From Halobellus inordinatus (GTDB lineage: Archaea; Halobacteriota; Halobacteria; Halobacteriales; Haloferacaceae), in NCBI RefSeq assembly GCF_024464655.1, contig NZ_JANHAV010000004.1, positions 62,001-126,000 on the forward strand: DNA of 64,000 nucleotides. The letters are read 5' to 3'. A model generated the notes under the pieces. It saw only the letters and a program-made list of their open reading frames with translations, ran no database searches and was not told the origin of the DNA. Numbering within the stretch: the first letter of the stretch is position 1; each line of letters opens with the position of its first letter. The translations under genes and the position numbers were made by a program. Below, one piece after another: positions 1 through 8,040 of the stretch.

Positions 1-156
1 ATCGTGCGTCAGTTTCGCTTTATAGTCTCCGTGCGCCTCGAAGTCGTCGGCGTCGATGCCCCAGGGGTCGAGGACGTCCTCGATCGGTTCCATCTCCGCT
101 GACTGTGCGATCTCGTAGTCTGTCGGGAAGCCTTCGCTGTCGTCTGACGACGTCAT
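1..156 (-). CDS. fhs: Formate--tetrahydrofolate ligase, N-terminal part (cut by window edge)
   Basis: The reverse strand from the ATG at 156 reads MTSSDDSEGFPTDYEIAQSA followed by EMEPIEDVLDPWGI and YKAKL. The EIAQSA-x-MxPI and Y-x-KAK pattern is the known start of formate--tetrahydrofolate ligase, which ligates formate to tetrahydrofolate using ATP (or runs in reverse to release formate). Only about 52 residues are inside the window, so the P-loop and catalytic part are unseen. It diverges from folCP, which fits a shared folate/one-carbon theme. Confidence 0.85.
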   Translation of the reverse strand, partial: MTSSDDSEGFPTDYEIAQSAEMEPIEDVLDPWGIDADDFEAHGDYKAKLTHD

Positions 157-524
157 ACCTCCGGATGACCCTCGGAGGCCACGTAAGGGTATCGGAGAAC
201 ATATATCCCATATATCATTTCGTGTTTCGTTTGCGCGCCACATCCACCCGAACCTATCCGAATTTTTCGGACTCCTTCGAAAAAATTCGACAACCTACGA
301 TTATTGTCGTGGATTGACGTGCCTACACGTGTAATGCTATTTTACAGGGTACACTACGGTTTATCACGTACGATCGTGACGTGAATGCAGTCCCTCATCA
401 GCGTATTCTGATCCGATATGATCGTATGCGTGATCTCCGACCCTATATTTATTCAATTTCTGACTGTTCTTGTTCCGGTCGCTCTGCGATAGGTTAATCA
501 GGTGACCGCCGCCGAATACGTGGT
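157..524. promoter_or_regulatory. Divergent intergenic region between fhs and folCP
   Basis: No gene is visible. It must carry both promoters. An A/T-rich stretch at about 197-212 lies 40-55 bases upstream of the fhs start. The sequence aggttaatca at 491-500 lies 25-34 bases before the folCP ATG, the usual distance for a haloarchaeal TATA element and a leaderless message. No repeat or operator is obvious. Confidence 0.45.
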
Positions 525-3002
525 ATGAAGTATCACGAGGCGGCCGACCATCTCACCTCGTTTCAGCGGCGCCGGCCCAAACTCGGGATCGAGACGACGG
601 CGCGGATGCTCTCGCACTTCGGCGATCCGCACCTCGACGTCGACTGCGTGCAGATCGCCGGTTCGAACGGGAAGGGCAGCACGGCGCGGATGCTCGAAAG
701 CGTCCTCCGTCGCGCGGGCGTGAGCGTCGGCCTATTCACCTCGCCGGGACTGAACGACTTTCGCGAGCAGGTACGCGTCGATGGCCGCAAGGTCCCCAAA
801 TCGAAGATCGCCGAGTACGCGGCGGAACTCGGTCCCTGCGTCGACCGTCTCCGCGAGGACGACGACGAGCCCACCCACTTCGAGGTTCTCACTGCGGTGG
901 CGCTCCGACACTTCAGCGAGATGGATGTCGACGTGGCGGTGTTAGAAGTCGGCATCGGCGGCCGGTACGACGCGACGAGCGCCGTCGACCCGGTGGCCAG
1001 TGCCGTCACGAGCGTGAGCTTAGAGCACACGGAACTACTGGGCGACACCATCGAAGAGATCGCACGCGACAAAGCACAGGTCGCGCCCCGGGATACGCCC
1101 CTCGTCACCGGTGCCGACGGCGCGGCCCTGAATGCGATCCGCGAGGTGACGGACGCCATCTCTGTCGGCCCCGCGGAGACGGACCCAGACGTCGTCGCGG
1201 CCGAAGTCGGGATGCATTCCGACGTCGAAAGCGAGATCTCGATCACGGGCTCGGACTGGTCGGTCGAGACGCAGAGTCCTCTGTTAGGCGCTCACCAGGC
1301 TACCAACGCGGGCGTCGCGGCCACGCTCGCGCGACAGATCGCCGACGTCGACGCCACTACGATCGCGGAGGGTCTCCGGTCGGTGCTGTGGCCGGGGCGA
1401 TTCGAGATTATGTCTACCGACCCGATGACCGTCCTCGACGGTTCGCACAACCCCGGTGCTGCCGAGACCATCGCCGACCTCGTCGAGCGCTACGACTACG
1501 ACGACCTCCATCTCGTCTTCGCTGCGATGTCCGACAAGGACTACGACGAGATGATTGCGTCGCTTCCCCCCGTCGCGACCGCGTACGCGACCCGGCCGGA
1601 CCTCGACCGCGCCGAAGATCCGGACGCCCTCGCTGACACACTCGCGGAGTACGCCGCGGAGGTGGACGTCGTCCCGTCGGTTCCCGAGGCCACGGAGCGA
1701 GCGATCGAGTCAGCCGACGAGGACGACTTCGTCCTCGTCACCGGGTCGCTGTACGCGGTCGCGGAGGCCCGCGACCGCTGGACCCGACGGCTCGTTCCCG
1801 TCTCTCGGACGCGGCAATCGCACGTCGAGAACGCCTTCGTCGGTGCCACCTTCGACGCCGATGTCTCGGGTGCGACGGCCGACGAACCACAGCCGGTAGA
1901 CGCCGCTGCAGACACTCTCGAAGGCATCGATCGACGGGTCTTCCGGACCTACCTTCGCAAAGAGCAGGCCGAACGCGTTGCCGACCACCTCTCGGACATC
2001 GGCGGGCAGTGCTACCGCTCGACGGCTGGCAGCCCGGACAAGTTGGTGGCGACGGTGCTCGCCGGGACGACCGCGCAGTTCCGGGACCTCGCACGGACGC
2101 TCTCGGCGGACGGCCTCGGACTCCGCCGCCTCGCGACGCAACTCGAAGACCGCCTCGATCCCGTCGACCCGCCTCGCGAGGCGGGTCTGGAGCCGCTCGC
2201 TACCGACGGAACGGCGGTGATGGGTATCCTCAACGTCACGCCCGACAGCTTCCACGACGGCGGCGAGTACGAGGCCCTCGATGCGGCCGTCGACCGGGCC
2301 GAAGCGATGATCGAAGACGGCGTCGATATCATCGACGTCGGGGGCGAGAGCACCCGCCCAGGTGCCGAGCCCGTGCCTGTCGACGAGGAGATCGACCGCG
2401 TCGTGCCGGTCATCGAGGAGATCGCCGACCTCGGCGTCCCGATTTCGATCGACACCCGGAAAGCGGCCGTGGCCGATGCGGCGCTCGACGCCGGCGCGGA
2501 CATCGTCAACGACGTCTCGCAGCTCGCCGACCCGGAGATGCCCTTCGTCGTCGCCGCACACGACGCCTCGCTCGTCTTGATGCACAGTCTCACTGTGCCG
2601 GTCGACCCGGACCGCACGACCACCTACGACGACGTCGTCGAAGACGTTCTCGACGAACTCTCCGAGCAGCTCATTCGGGCCAAGCGCGCTGGTATCGACG
2701 GCGACAAAATCGTCATCGACCCGGGGTGCGGCTTCGGGAAGTCGCCGGCCGAATCGTTCGAGCTGATCGACCGGACCGCCGAGTTCGAGGCCCTCGACTG
2801 TCCCGTTCTGATCGGGCACTCCCGCAAGTCGATGTTCGAGGCGGTCGATTACGCCGACGATGATCGTCTCGCGCCGACGCTCGGGGGGACGGCGATCGCC
2901 GCCGACCGCGGCGCAGCGGTTGTCCGCGTTCACGATGTCGCCGAGAACGTCGCGGTTGCGCGTGCGGCAGAAGGTCGTGTCGAGCCCGACTCCGATACCT
3001 AA
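525..3002 (+). CDS. folCP: Folylpolyglutamate synthase / dihydropteroate synthase fusion
   Basis: This 825-residue protein joins two folate enzymes. Residues about 1-430 are a Mur-ligase-type FolC domain with the ATP-binding AGSNGKGST motif near residue 44 and DGSHNPGAAE near 305; it adds glutamates to folate. After a linker of about 130 residues, residues about 560-815 are dihydropteroate synthase, starting at GILNVTPDSFHDGG, with DVGGESTRPGA, SIDTRKAAVADAAL and the end motif GHSRKS; it condenses the pterin and p-aminobenzoate. The fusion is known in haloarchaea. The ATG at 525 has a TATA-like element about 30 bases upstream. The adjacent fhs gene supports a folate-supply role. Confidence 0.93.
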   Translation: MKYHEAADHLTSFQRRRPKLGIETTARMLSHFGDPHLDVDCVQIAGSNGKGSTARMLESVLRRAGVSVGLFTSPGLNDFREQVRVDGRKVPKSKIAEYAAELGPCVDRLREDDDEPTHFEVLTAVALRHFSEMDVDVAVLEVGIGGRYDATSAVDPVASAVTSVSLEHTELLGDTIEEIARDKAQVAPRDTPLVTGADGAALNAIREVTDAISVGPAETDPDVVAAEVGMHSDVESEISITGSDWSVETQSPLLGAHQATNAGVAATLARQIADVDATTIAEGLRSVLWPGRFEIMSTDPMTVLDGSHNPGAAETIADLVERYDYDDLHLVFAAMSDKDYDEMIASLPPVATAYATRPDLDRAEDPDALADTLAEYAAEVDVVPSVPEATERAIESADEDDFVLVTGSLYAVAEARDRWTRRLVPVSRTRQSHVENAFVGATFDADVSGATADEPQPVDAAADTLEGIDRRVFRTYLRKEQAERVADHLSDIGGQCYRSTAGSPDKLVATVLAGTTAQFRDLARTLSADGLGLRRLATQLEDRLDPVDPPREAGLEPLATDGTAVMGILNVTPDSFHDGGEYEALDAAVDRAEAMIEDGVDIIDVGGESTRPGAEPVPVDEEIDRVVPVIEEIADLGVPISIDTRKAAVADAALDAGADIVNDVSQLADPEMPFVVAAHDASLVLMHSLTVPVDPDRTTTYDDVVEDVLDELSEQLIRAKRAGIDGDKIVIDPGCGFGKSPAESFELIDRTAEFEALDCPVLIGHSRKSMFEAVDYADDDRLAPTLGGTAIAADRGAAVVRVHDVAENVAVARAAEGRVEPDSDT

Positions 3003-3047
3003 CCTCTCCTCTCCTCTCCTCTCCTCTCCTCTCCTCTCCTCTCCTCT
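3003..3047. repeat. Pentanucleotide microsatellite, nine CCTCT units
   Basis: Nine perfect tandem copies of CCTCT start directly after the folCP stop codon and are followed by ccc. The run is non-coding in its present context. Pyrimidine-rich tracts can act in archaeal transcription termination, but that role is only inferred here. Confidence 0.9.
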
Positions 3048-3094
3048 CCCGTGTCCCAGCGACGGCGGAGACCGATACACTTTCACCACGCGCT

Positions 3095-3703
3095 ATGTTA
3101 TTCAATCGCGTGATTCTACAGGTCGCTGCCGCAGCCGTTGCCGGCCCCCTTTTCCAGTCGGTGGCACCGCTGCAGGCGTTCGATCCATCGGTCGTGTTCG
3201 ACGCACCAGCGCCGACTCGGGCTGTGGGCGCGTTTCTGGCCAGCGTCGTCTTCGGAGGTCTCGTGATCTATCGGTACGGCGACCGCCTGACGGCCGCCGT
3301 CGAGGCGTCGACGGAGAGCCCGATTTTATCGGTGCTCTACGGCTTCATCGCCTACGGACTGGTCTCCTTCCTCGTCGTTTACGCGTACAGTCAACTCGCG
3401 GGCTTCGGAGTCGGAGTCTCTCTCATCACCGTCGCCGGCGCCGTCGTGCTCGGCGGCGCGCTACTCTCGCTCGGCGGGCTCGGCTTCGTCATCGTCGGCT
3501 CGTGGCTCGCGAACGCCGCTGGCGTACAGGATCCGTGGATCGGACTGCTCGGCGTCGCGCTCGGTGCGTCGATCGCCGTTCTCGTCCTGCCGGTCGTCTT
3601 CGGTGCGCTCGTGTGGTTCGGCGTCGCCGCTGTCGGCATCGGCGGGCCGGTCAGGCGATGGATCCACGCCGACAAGGCGGAACGTCGCGCCGAAGAACAC
3701 TGA
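3095..3703 (+). CDS. Haloarchaeal membrane protein of unknown function
   Basis: A 202-residue protein with about five hydrophobic segments: residues about 5-25, 45-65, 75-100, 105-130 and 145-185. The short C-terminal tail (RRWIHADKAERRAEEH) is charged and probably cytoplasmic. No catalytic motif or known family signature is visible. It starts 92 bases after folCP and is followed 25 bases later by another small membrane-protein gene on the same strand, so the two may be co-transcribed. Confidence 0.75.
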   Translation: MLFNRVILQVAAAAVAGPLFQSVAPLQAFDPSVVFDAPAPTRAVGAFLASVVFGGLVIYRYGDRLTAAVEASTESPILSVLYGFIAYGLVSFLVVYAYSQLAGFGVGVSLITVAGAVVLGGALLSLGGLGFVIVGSWLANAAGVQDPWIGLLGVALGASIAVLVLPVVFGALVWFGVAAVGIGGPVRRWIHADKAERRAEEH

Positions 3704-3728
3704 TACGATTGCGGCACATAGTTCCTCT

Positions 3729-3980
3729 ATGAGCGTCTCACAGCTCATCACTGCGTCCGGTGACGTGCTCCTCCAGCTACCGTTCGAGTCGCTTCAGGGG
3801 GCCGTGAACCTCGCGGGGACGGTAATCCTCCTCGTAATGCTCGTGGCTCTCGGCGGCTTCATTTATCGGGGCCTCCAGGACGACGGAATCAGCTGGCCCG
3901 ACGAGACCGATTCGGAGACGGAGGGCGTCCAACGCCGCCCTCCCTCTGAGGAGGACGACGACGAGTGGAAGTACTACTGA
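3729..3980 (+). CDS. Small single-pass membrane protein
   Basis: The ATG at 3729 gives an 83-residue protein with one transmembrane helix (AGTVILLVMLVALGGFIY, residues about 27-45) and an acidic tail of alternating Asp/Glu ending in WKYY. A longer in-frame reading from 3564 would overlap the 3095-3703 gene in another frame and has arginine/serine-rich sequence typical of a shadow frame, so the short start is preferred. Function unknown. Confidence 0.65.
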   Translation: MSVSQLITASGDVLLQLPFESLQGAVNLAGTVILLVMLVALGGFIYRGLQDDGISWPDETDSETEGVQRRPPSEEDDDEWKYY

Positions 3981-4324
3981 CACCCACCCGAGCGATACTG
4001 CCAACTGGGCGCTCACGAATAGCGTCGCGTGCACCCGTCTTCACACACCCACTCGCACGCATTCGTGCGGTCGTGTGACCGGCTGTGTATTCAGTCGGAA
4101 ACGCTACGAGACGATTCACGGCGTTAGTCCGAAATGTCGACTCGGACTGATGGCTCTCGTTGTCGCGTGAGTGTCCCGAAGAATCGAGTCGACGACGGTC
4201 GCCGATCACCGTCGCGGTACGATCGCCGGCAGCGTTTGCGGCGACGATTGCCCGTGTCTTATCGAATGTCAAATCTCGATCGAACTCCCGGTTCGGCCAG
4301 GGCGGGATGCCGGTAGCCGAACAC
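3981..4324. other. Intergenic, nothing recognised
   Basis: This gap lies between a plus-strand and a minus-strand gene, so both transcripts end here. No convincing coding frame, RNA gene or repeat is visible. Confidence 0.5.
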
Positions 4325-6070
4325 TTAGTCGCTGCCCTCCGTGTCGGCGCCGCTTCTGATCTCTGTCACCGTTTCGTTGCCCGAAGTGACGACGTCGATC
4401 TCGGATTCGTCGCTGAGATCCTGGATGCGCTCTGCGAACTTCTCCGAGGAGAGGATCTCGTGTTCGTTACTGAGGCCCTGATAGACCGTGTAACACATCA
4501 AGACCAGGATGACCGCGAACGGGAAACCGGTCGCGATCGCAGCCGTCTGCAGCGCGTTGAGGCCGCCGCCGATGAGCAGCACGGCCGCGACTGCACCCTC
4601 GGTGACTGCCCAGAAGATGCGCTGGACCTTCGGGACGTCGTGTTTACCGCCCGACGTCAGGTGGTCGATGACCAGCGAACCCGAGTCAGAGGAGGTCACG
4701 AAGAACGTGATCACGAGCAGGGTCGCCAGAAGCCCCGAAATGGCTCCGAGCGGGAACTGCTCTAACATCGCGAACATCGCGACGGTCTGACCGAACTCGT
4801 TGTAGGTCGCGAGCACCTGCCCGTTACCGACGATCGTGTTCTGCAGCGCGCTGCCGCCGAACGCGGCGAGCCAGAGCGTCGAGAACAGCGATGGGAGGAA
4901 CAGCACGCCCATCACGAACTCGCGGACGGTCCGGCCCTTCGAGATACGCGCGATGAACATCCCGACGAAGGGTGACCACGCGATCCACCAGGCCCAGTAG
5001 AACACCGTCCACGCACCGACGGTACCGCCACCCTCGCCCATCGTTCCGGTGAAGAACGACAGCGAGAGGAGGCTGCCGAAGTACGCGCCGAGCCCTTCGA
5101 CCCAAGCACCGAAGATGTAGAGCGTCGGGCCCACGATGAGGAGGAACCCGAGCAGCGTCAACATCAGGTAGAGGTTGATCGTGCTCAGACGCTTGACGCC
5201 GCCTTCGAGACCGGCGGCGACAGAGAGCGTCGCAATGGCAGTGATCCCGGCGATCAGGAGCACCTGTGGAATAGTTCCGGTCGGGATGTTCACGAGCCCC
5301 AGCATATCGCCGAGGACGTAGGACAGACCGGTATTAACCTGCGCGACGCCGAGTCCGAGGGAGGTCGCGAGCCCGAACAGGGTCGCGAACACCGTCACGA
5401 GGTCGATGACGTGACCGGGCCACCCGTAGATCCGTTCCCCGAGCAGCGGCCAGAAGATCGACCGGAACGTCAGCGGTAGTCCGCGGTTGAACGAGAAGAA
5501 GGCGAGCCCGAGTCCGACCAGACCGTAGATCGCCCACGGGTGGAAGCCCCAGTGGAAGAACGTCTGTGTCATCGCGGCTACGCCCGCTGCGCCGGTTCCT
5601 GCCTCAGCGTTGTAGAACCCTGGTACGTTCGAGACGTAGTACAGCGGTTCGGAGACGCTGAAGAACATCAGGCCGATACCCATCCCGGCGCTGAACAGCA
5701 TCGCCATCCACGCGAAGTCGCTGAACTCCTTTTCTGCTTCGACGCCGCCGATCCGGATCGTTCCGAACTTGCCCAGCGCGAAGTACAGTATTGTGACGAT
5801 GAAGATGTTCACCGCCAGGAGGTAGAACCAGCCGAAGTTCCCCTCGAAGAAGCTACGCACTGCCGAGTACGCCTGTGCGGCCTGATCGCCGAGAAGCACC
5901 GTTACTGCGATGAACACCGCGATCAAAAGCAGTGCGACCGGGAACACGATCGGATGGATGTCGAATCCGAACCGCTGGATGTTCGTGTCGCCCGGCTTCC
6001 GGTCGGACTCGGGGTGGAACAGTTCCACCTGGAGTCCATCGCTCATTCCTCCGTCGTCGCTATCTGACAT
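4325..6070 (-). CDS. BCCT-family transporter (betaine/carnitine/choline type)
   Basis: A 581-residue protein with about twelve membrane helices, the normal size of the BCCT family. Family signatures seen are GMGIGLMFFSVSEPLYYV near residue 110 and the Trp-rich core helix YWAWWIAWSPFVGMFIARIS near 360, where the quaternary-ammonium group is usually bound. BCCT carriers import glycine betaine, choline or carnitine with Na+ or H+. Both tails are acidic. The nearby dimethylglycine/sarcosine enzymes and glycine cleavage genes suggest betaine or a related methylated amine as substrate; that is inference, because BCCT specificity cannot be read reliably from sequence. Confidence 0.9.
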   Translation of the reverse strand: MSDSDDGGMSDGLQVELFHPESDRKPGDTNIQRFGFDIHPIVFPVALLLIAVFIAVTVLLGDQAAQAYSAVRSFFEGNFGWFYLLAVNIFIVTILYFALGKFGTIRIGGVEAEKEFSDFAWMAMLFSAGMGIGLMFFSVSEPLYYVSNVPGFYNAEAGTGAAGVAAMTQTFFHWGFHPWAIYGLVGLGLAFFSFNRGLPLTFRSIFWPLLGERIYGWPGHVIDLVTVFATLFGLATSLGLGVAQVNTGLSYVLGDMLGLVNIPTGTIPQVLLIAGITAIATLSVAAGLEGGVKRLSTINLYLMLTLLGFLLIVGPTLYIFGAWVEGLGAYFGSLLSLSFFTGTMGEGGGTVGAWTVFYWAWWIAWSPFVGMFIARISKGRTVREFVMGVLFLPSLFSTLWLAAFGGSALQNTIVGNGQVLATYNEFGQTVAMFAMLEQFPLGAISGLLATLLVITFFVTSSDSGSLVIDHLTSGGKHDVPKVQRIFWAVTEGAVAAVLLIGGGLNALQTAAIATGFPFAVILVLMCYTVYQGLSNEHEILSSEKFAERIQDLSDESEIDVVTSGNETVTEIRSGADTEGSD

Positions 6071-6560
6071 ACGCTACCTCCGCTGCGCCGAATTTACGTG
6101 GTTCGTTTGGTATCATTGTGGTGCCACCGATTCGGGTATTGCGGCTCGTCTGTCTCCCCCAGGTCCGCTCTCCCGCTCAGCTCGGTTTCCGCCCTGTACT
6201 GCCGACGCCGGGAGTGTACCCACCGTCGCACGTCGTTGGTTGAGTCACTCCTGAGTGGAATGTTACACAACCTCACTCACTATCAATCGTTGAGATATAA
6301 TAAAGCTTGGGCAATATTCGCCAGTGAGTGACTAAAACCGGCGAATACACTCTGTAGACGTATTTTTGCAGCGTGGTCACTCACGGATTTATGCCCTCGT
6401 GTGGTTCCTGTGTCGGGGTACGTTGTTTCGATAAACCGTTGCGTGCGGTACGCACGGACGAAGGTACATATAACCATTCCTCTCTCTTGATTGCTGGTTG
6501 ACAAAGTGTGACAGACCAGTGTGCGTGAAATTAACGTACATACGACCCCTAATCCACATA
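6071..6560. other. Intergenic with AT-rich TATA-like segment
   Basis: No gene is visible in the first 430 bases. The segment agatataataaagc near 6292-6305 is TATA-like and nearly symmetric but lies more than 200 bases from either neighbouring start. A second element, gaaattaacg (6527-6536), sits 25-34 bases before the GTG at 6561. Confidence 0.4.
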
Positions 6561-6977
6561 GTGATAGAATCCTTACTTGTTGTGGTTCGATGGCTCCGAC
6601 GCCTGGGGGTCCGGATCGTTGCGCCGCTTCGCGCCGATCCGGAGAAGTCCGGCTTCCGCTTGTCGAGTCCGGAGACGAGTACGACGACGCTCGACGGCGA
6701 CGTGGGCTGGGGGTCGCGGCCGCCCGCGCTTTTGCGGTGTGATCGCTGTGGTAGCGACATCTACCAGCGCCACCCGCACGACGATATCGACTGTCCTCGA
6801 TGCGTCTCGGAGTACGATTACGACCAGTTCCCGGACCTCGAACTTCAGCACTTTCTCTGCTCGGTCTGTGGCTCGGAGATGGAACACGGCCATCGGCACC
6901 CGAACACGATCGAGGTCCCCGAGTGGGCGACGTGCCACGAATGTCGGTACCACTGGGAGTTCAGACACGACTACTGA
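6561..6977 (+). CDS. Zinc-ribbon protein, function unknown
   Basis: From the GTG at 6561 the product is 138 residues with four Cys pairs: CDRCGSDIY and CPRCVSEYD form one zinc ribbon, CSVCGSEM and CHECRYHW a second. A longer reading starts at a TTG at 6498, but the TATA-like element at 6527-6536 is placed for a leaderless message from 6561. The N-terminal 20 residues are hydrophobic. Haloarchaea have many such small zinc-ribbon proteins; no specific role can be assigned. Confidence 0.65.
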   Translation: MIESLLVVVRWLRRLGVRIVAPLRADPEKSGFRLSSPETSTTTLDGDVGWGSRPPALLRCDRCGSDIYQRHPHDDIDCPRCVSEYDYDQFPDLELQHFLCSVCGSEMEHGHRHPNTIEVPEWATCHECRYHWEFRHDY

Positions 6978-7074
6978 TCTTATCGGACGTGGATCCGTGA
7001 TAATATGCGGTACTCCGGGTGTTGCGGATAGTTATCTCCGACAGTATTGGGCCACTGTCTTGGCTGGACGACAG

Positions 7075-7082
7075 TATTATAC
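7075..7082 (+). promoter_or_regulatory. TATA box of small membrane-protein gene
   Basis: tattatac lies 25-32 bases before the ATG at 7107, implying a leaderless transcript. The same octamer at the same distance precedes the small gene at 10473. Confidence 0.6.
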
Positions 7083-7106
7083 GTGCTCACACCGCGCACA
7101 CGACGT

Positions 7107-7268
7107 ATGCCAAACTATCTTGCGACGGCCGCCGCACTCTTCGTGGTCGTCCTCTTCGCGGTCGCCGTCCTCGCGATGACTGTGGGCAACTACGCTGCTG
7201 CCGGCGTGCTGTTTTTCAGTGCCAGCATCGTCATCTACTTTCGAGAAAAACGGTTGGTCGGGGAGTAG
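7107..7268 (+). CDS. Small two-helix membrane protein
   Basis: A 53-residue protein with two hydrophobic helices (residues about 4-25 and 27-44) and a basic end, REKRLVGE. The start is supported by the TATA box at 7075-7082. It converges with the UspA gene on the minus strand. No family function known to me. Confidence 0.65.
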   Translation: MPNYLATAAALFVVVLFAVAVLAMTVGNYAAAGVLFFSASIVIYFREKRLVGE

Positions 7269-7322
7269 TCCCCGCGTTCGCCTGCTCGGTTCGTTTTCCG
7301 CTGTCGCGGTCGGCCTGCACGT

Positions 7323-7766
7323 CTACAGCTCTTCCATCGCCATCCGCTGGGTGATCACCGGCACCGTCGCGGTCCGCACCACTCTGTCGGTCGTGCCACC
7401 GAGGAGCGACCCGATCGTGCCGCGGTACGCCGAGCCCATCACGATCGCGCCCATCCCCTCGTCTTCGGCGTAGTCGACGATCTCCTCGCTCGGCGACCCG
7501 GTTCGCATCGCCGTCGTGCACTCGACGCCGTGCTCGGCGGCGATGTCCTCGATCTCGCCGAGAACCTCCTCGCCGTACTTCCGGTAATCTTCCCGCATCT
7601 GCTCTTCGTCGTCCCGCAGCGCCAGCGCTCGCGGTGCGCCGGGCAGGTCGATGACGTAGAGAGTAGTGACCTCCGCATCGAGTGCGGCCGCCAGTTCGAT
7701 CCCGTGAATTGCGCCTTTCTTCGCCTCGTCGCTCCCGTCGTACGGTATCAGTATGTGCTCGTACAT
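7323..7766 (-). CDS. UspA-type universal stress protein
   Basis: A 147-residue single UspA domain. It begins MYEHILIPYDGSDEAKKG, the usual first strand and helix, and ends with the nucleotide-binding motif MGSAYRGTIGSLLGGTTDRV and the final strand VPVI. The G-x2-G-x9-G(S/T) spacing predicts ATP binding. Haloarchaeal genomes carry many copies; no pathway link to the neighbours is evident. Confidence 0.9.
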   Translation of the reverse strand: MYEHILIPYDGSDEAKKGAIHGIELAAALDAEVTTLYVIDLPGAPRALALRDDEEQMREDYRKYGEEVLGEIEDIAAEHGVECTTAMRTGSPSEEIVDYAEDEGMGAIVMGSAYRGTIGSLLGGTTDRVVRTATVPVITQRMAMEEL

Positions 7767-7960
7767 TGCGCCGAACCACTCTGACCGACACGACCCGTTT
7801 ACAAATAACTTTCCGCGCTATCGACGGCCTCACGGGCTCGAAACGCCCACGATCTGCGGAACAATATACCTATGCGGACCGACGTGAAGGCGCTCTCTCT
7901 CGTTCGGTGATACAAACTGTTCGTGAGGTGTCGCGAGGAGTGCGGTGCAGACCGATTCTC

Positions 7961-8040
7961 ATAGGGATTATCGTAACTGTTCGGATATTCTCGCCGTACC
8001 GTCCGGCGAGAAATCTAGCAGGACTTACGATAATCCCTAT
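7961..8040. mobile_element. 80-bp palindromic MITE-like element, copy A
   Basis: Exactly 80 bases bounded by perfect 16-bp inverted ends (atagggattatcgtaa). A second nested hairpin (tctcgccg...cggcgaga) lies at the centre. A copy in opposite orientation at 34835-34914 matches it at 72 of 80 positions. It abuts the 3' end of the Fe-S oxidoreductase gene; its last base is the third base of that gene's stop codon. No transposase is encoded and no clear target duplication is seen. Confidence 0.8.
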
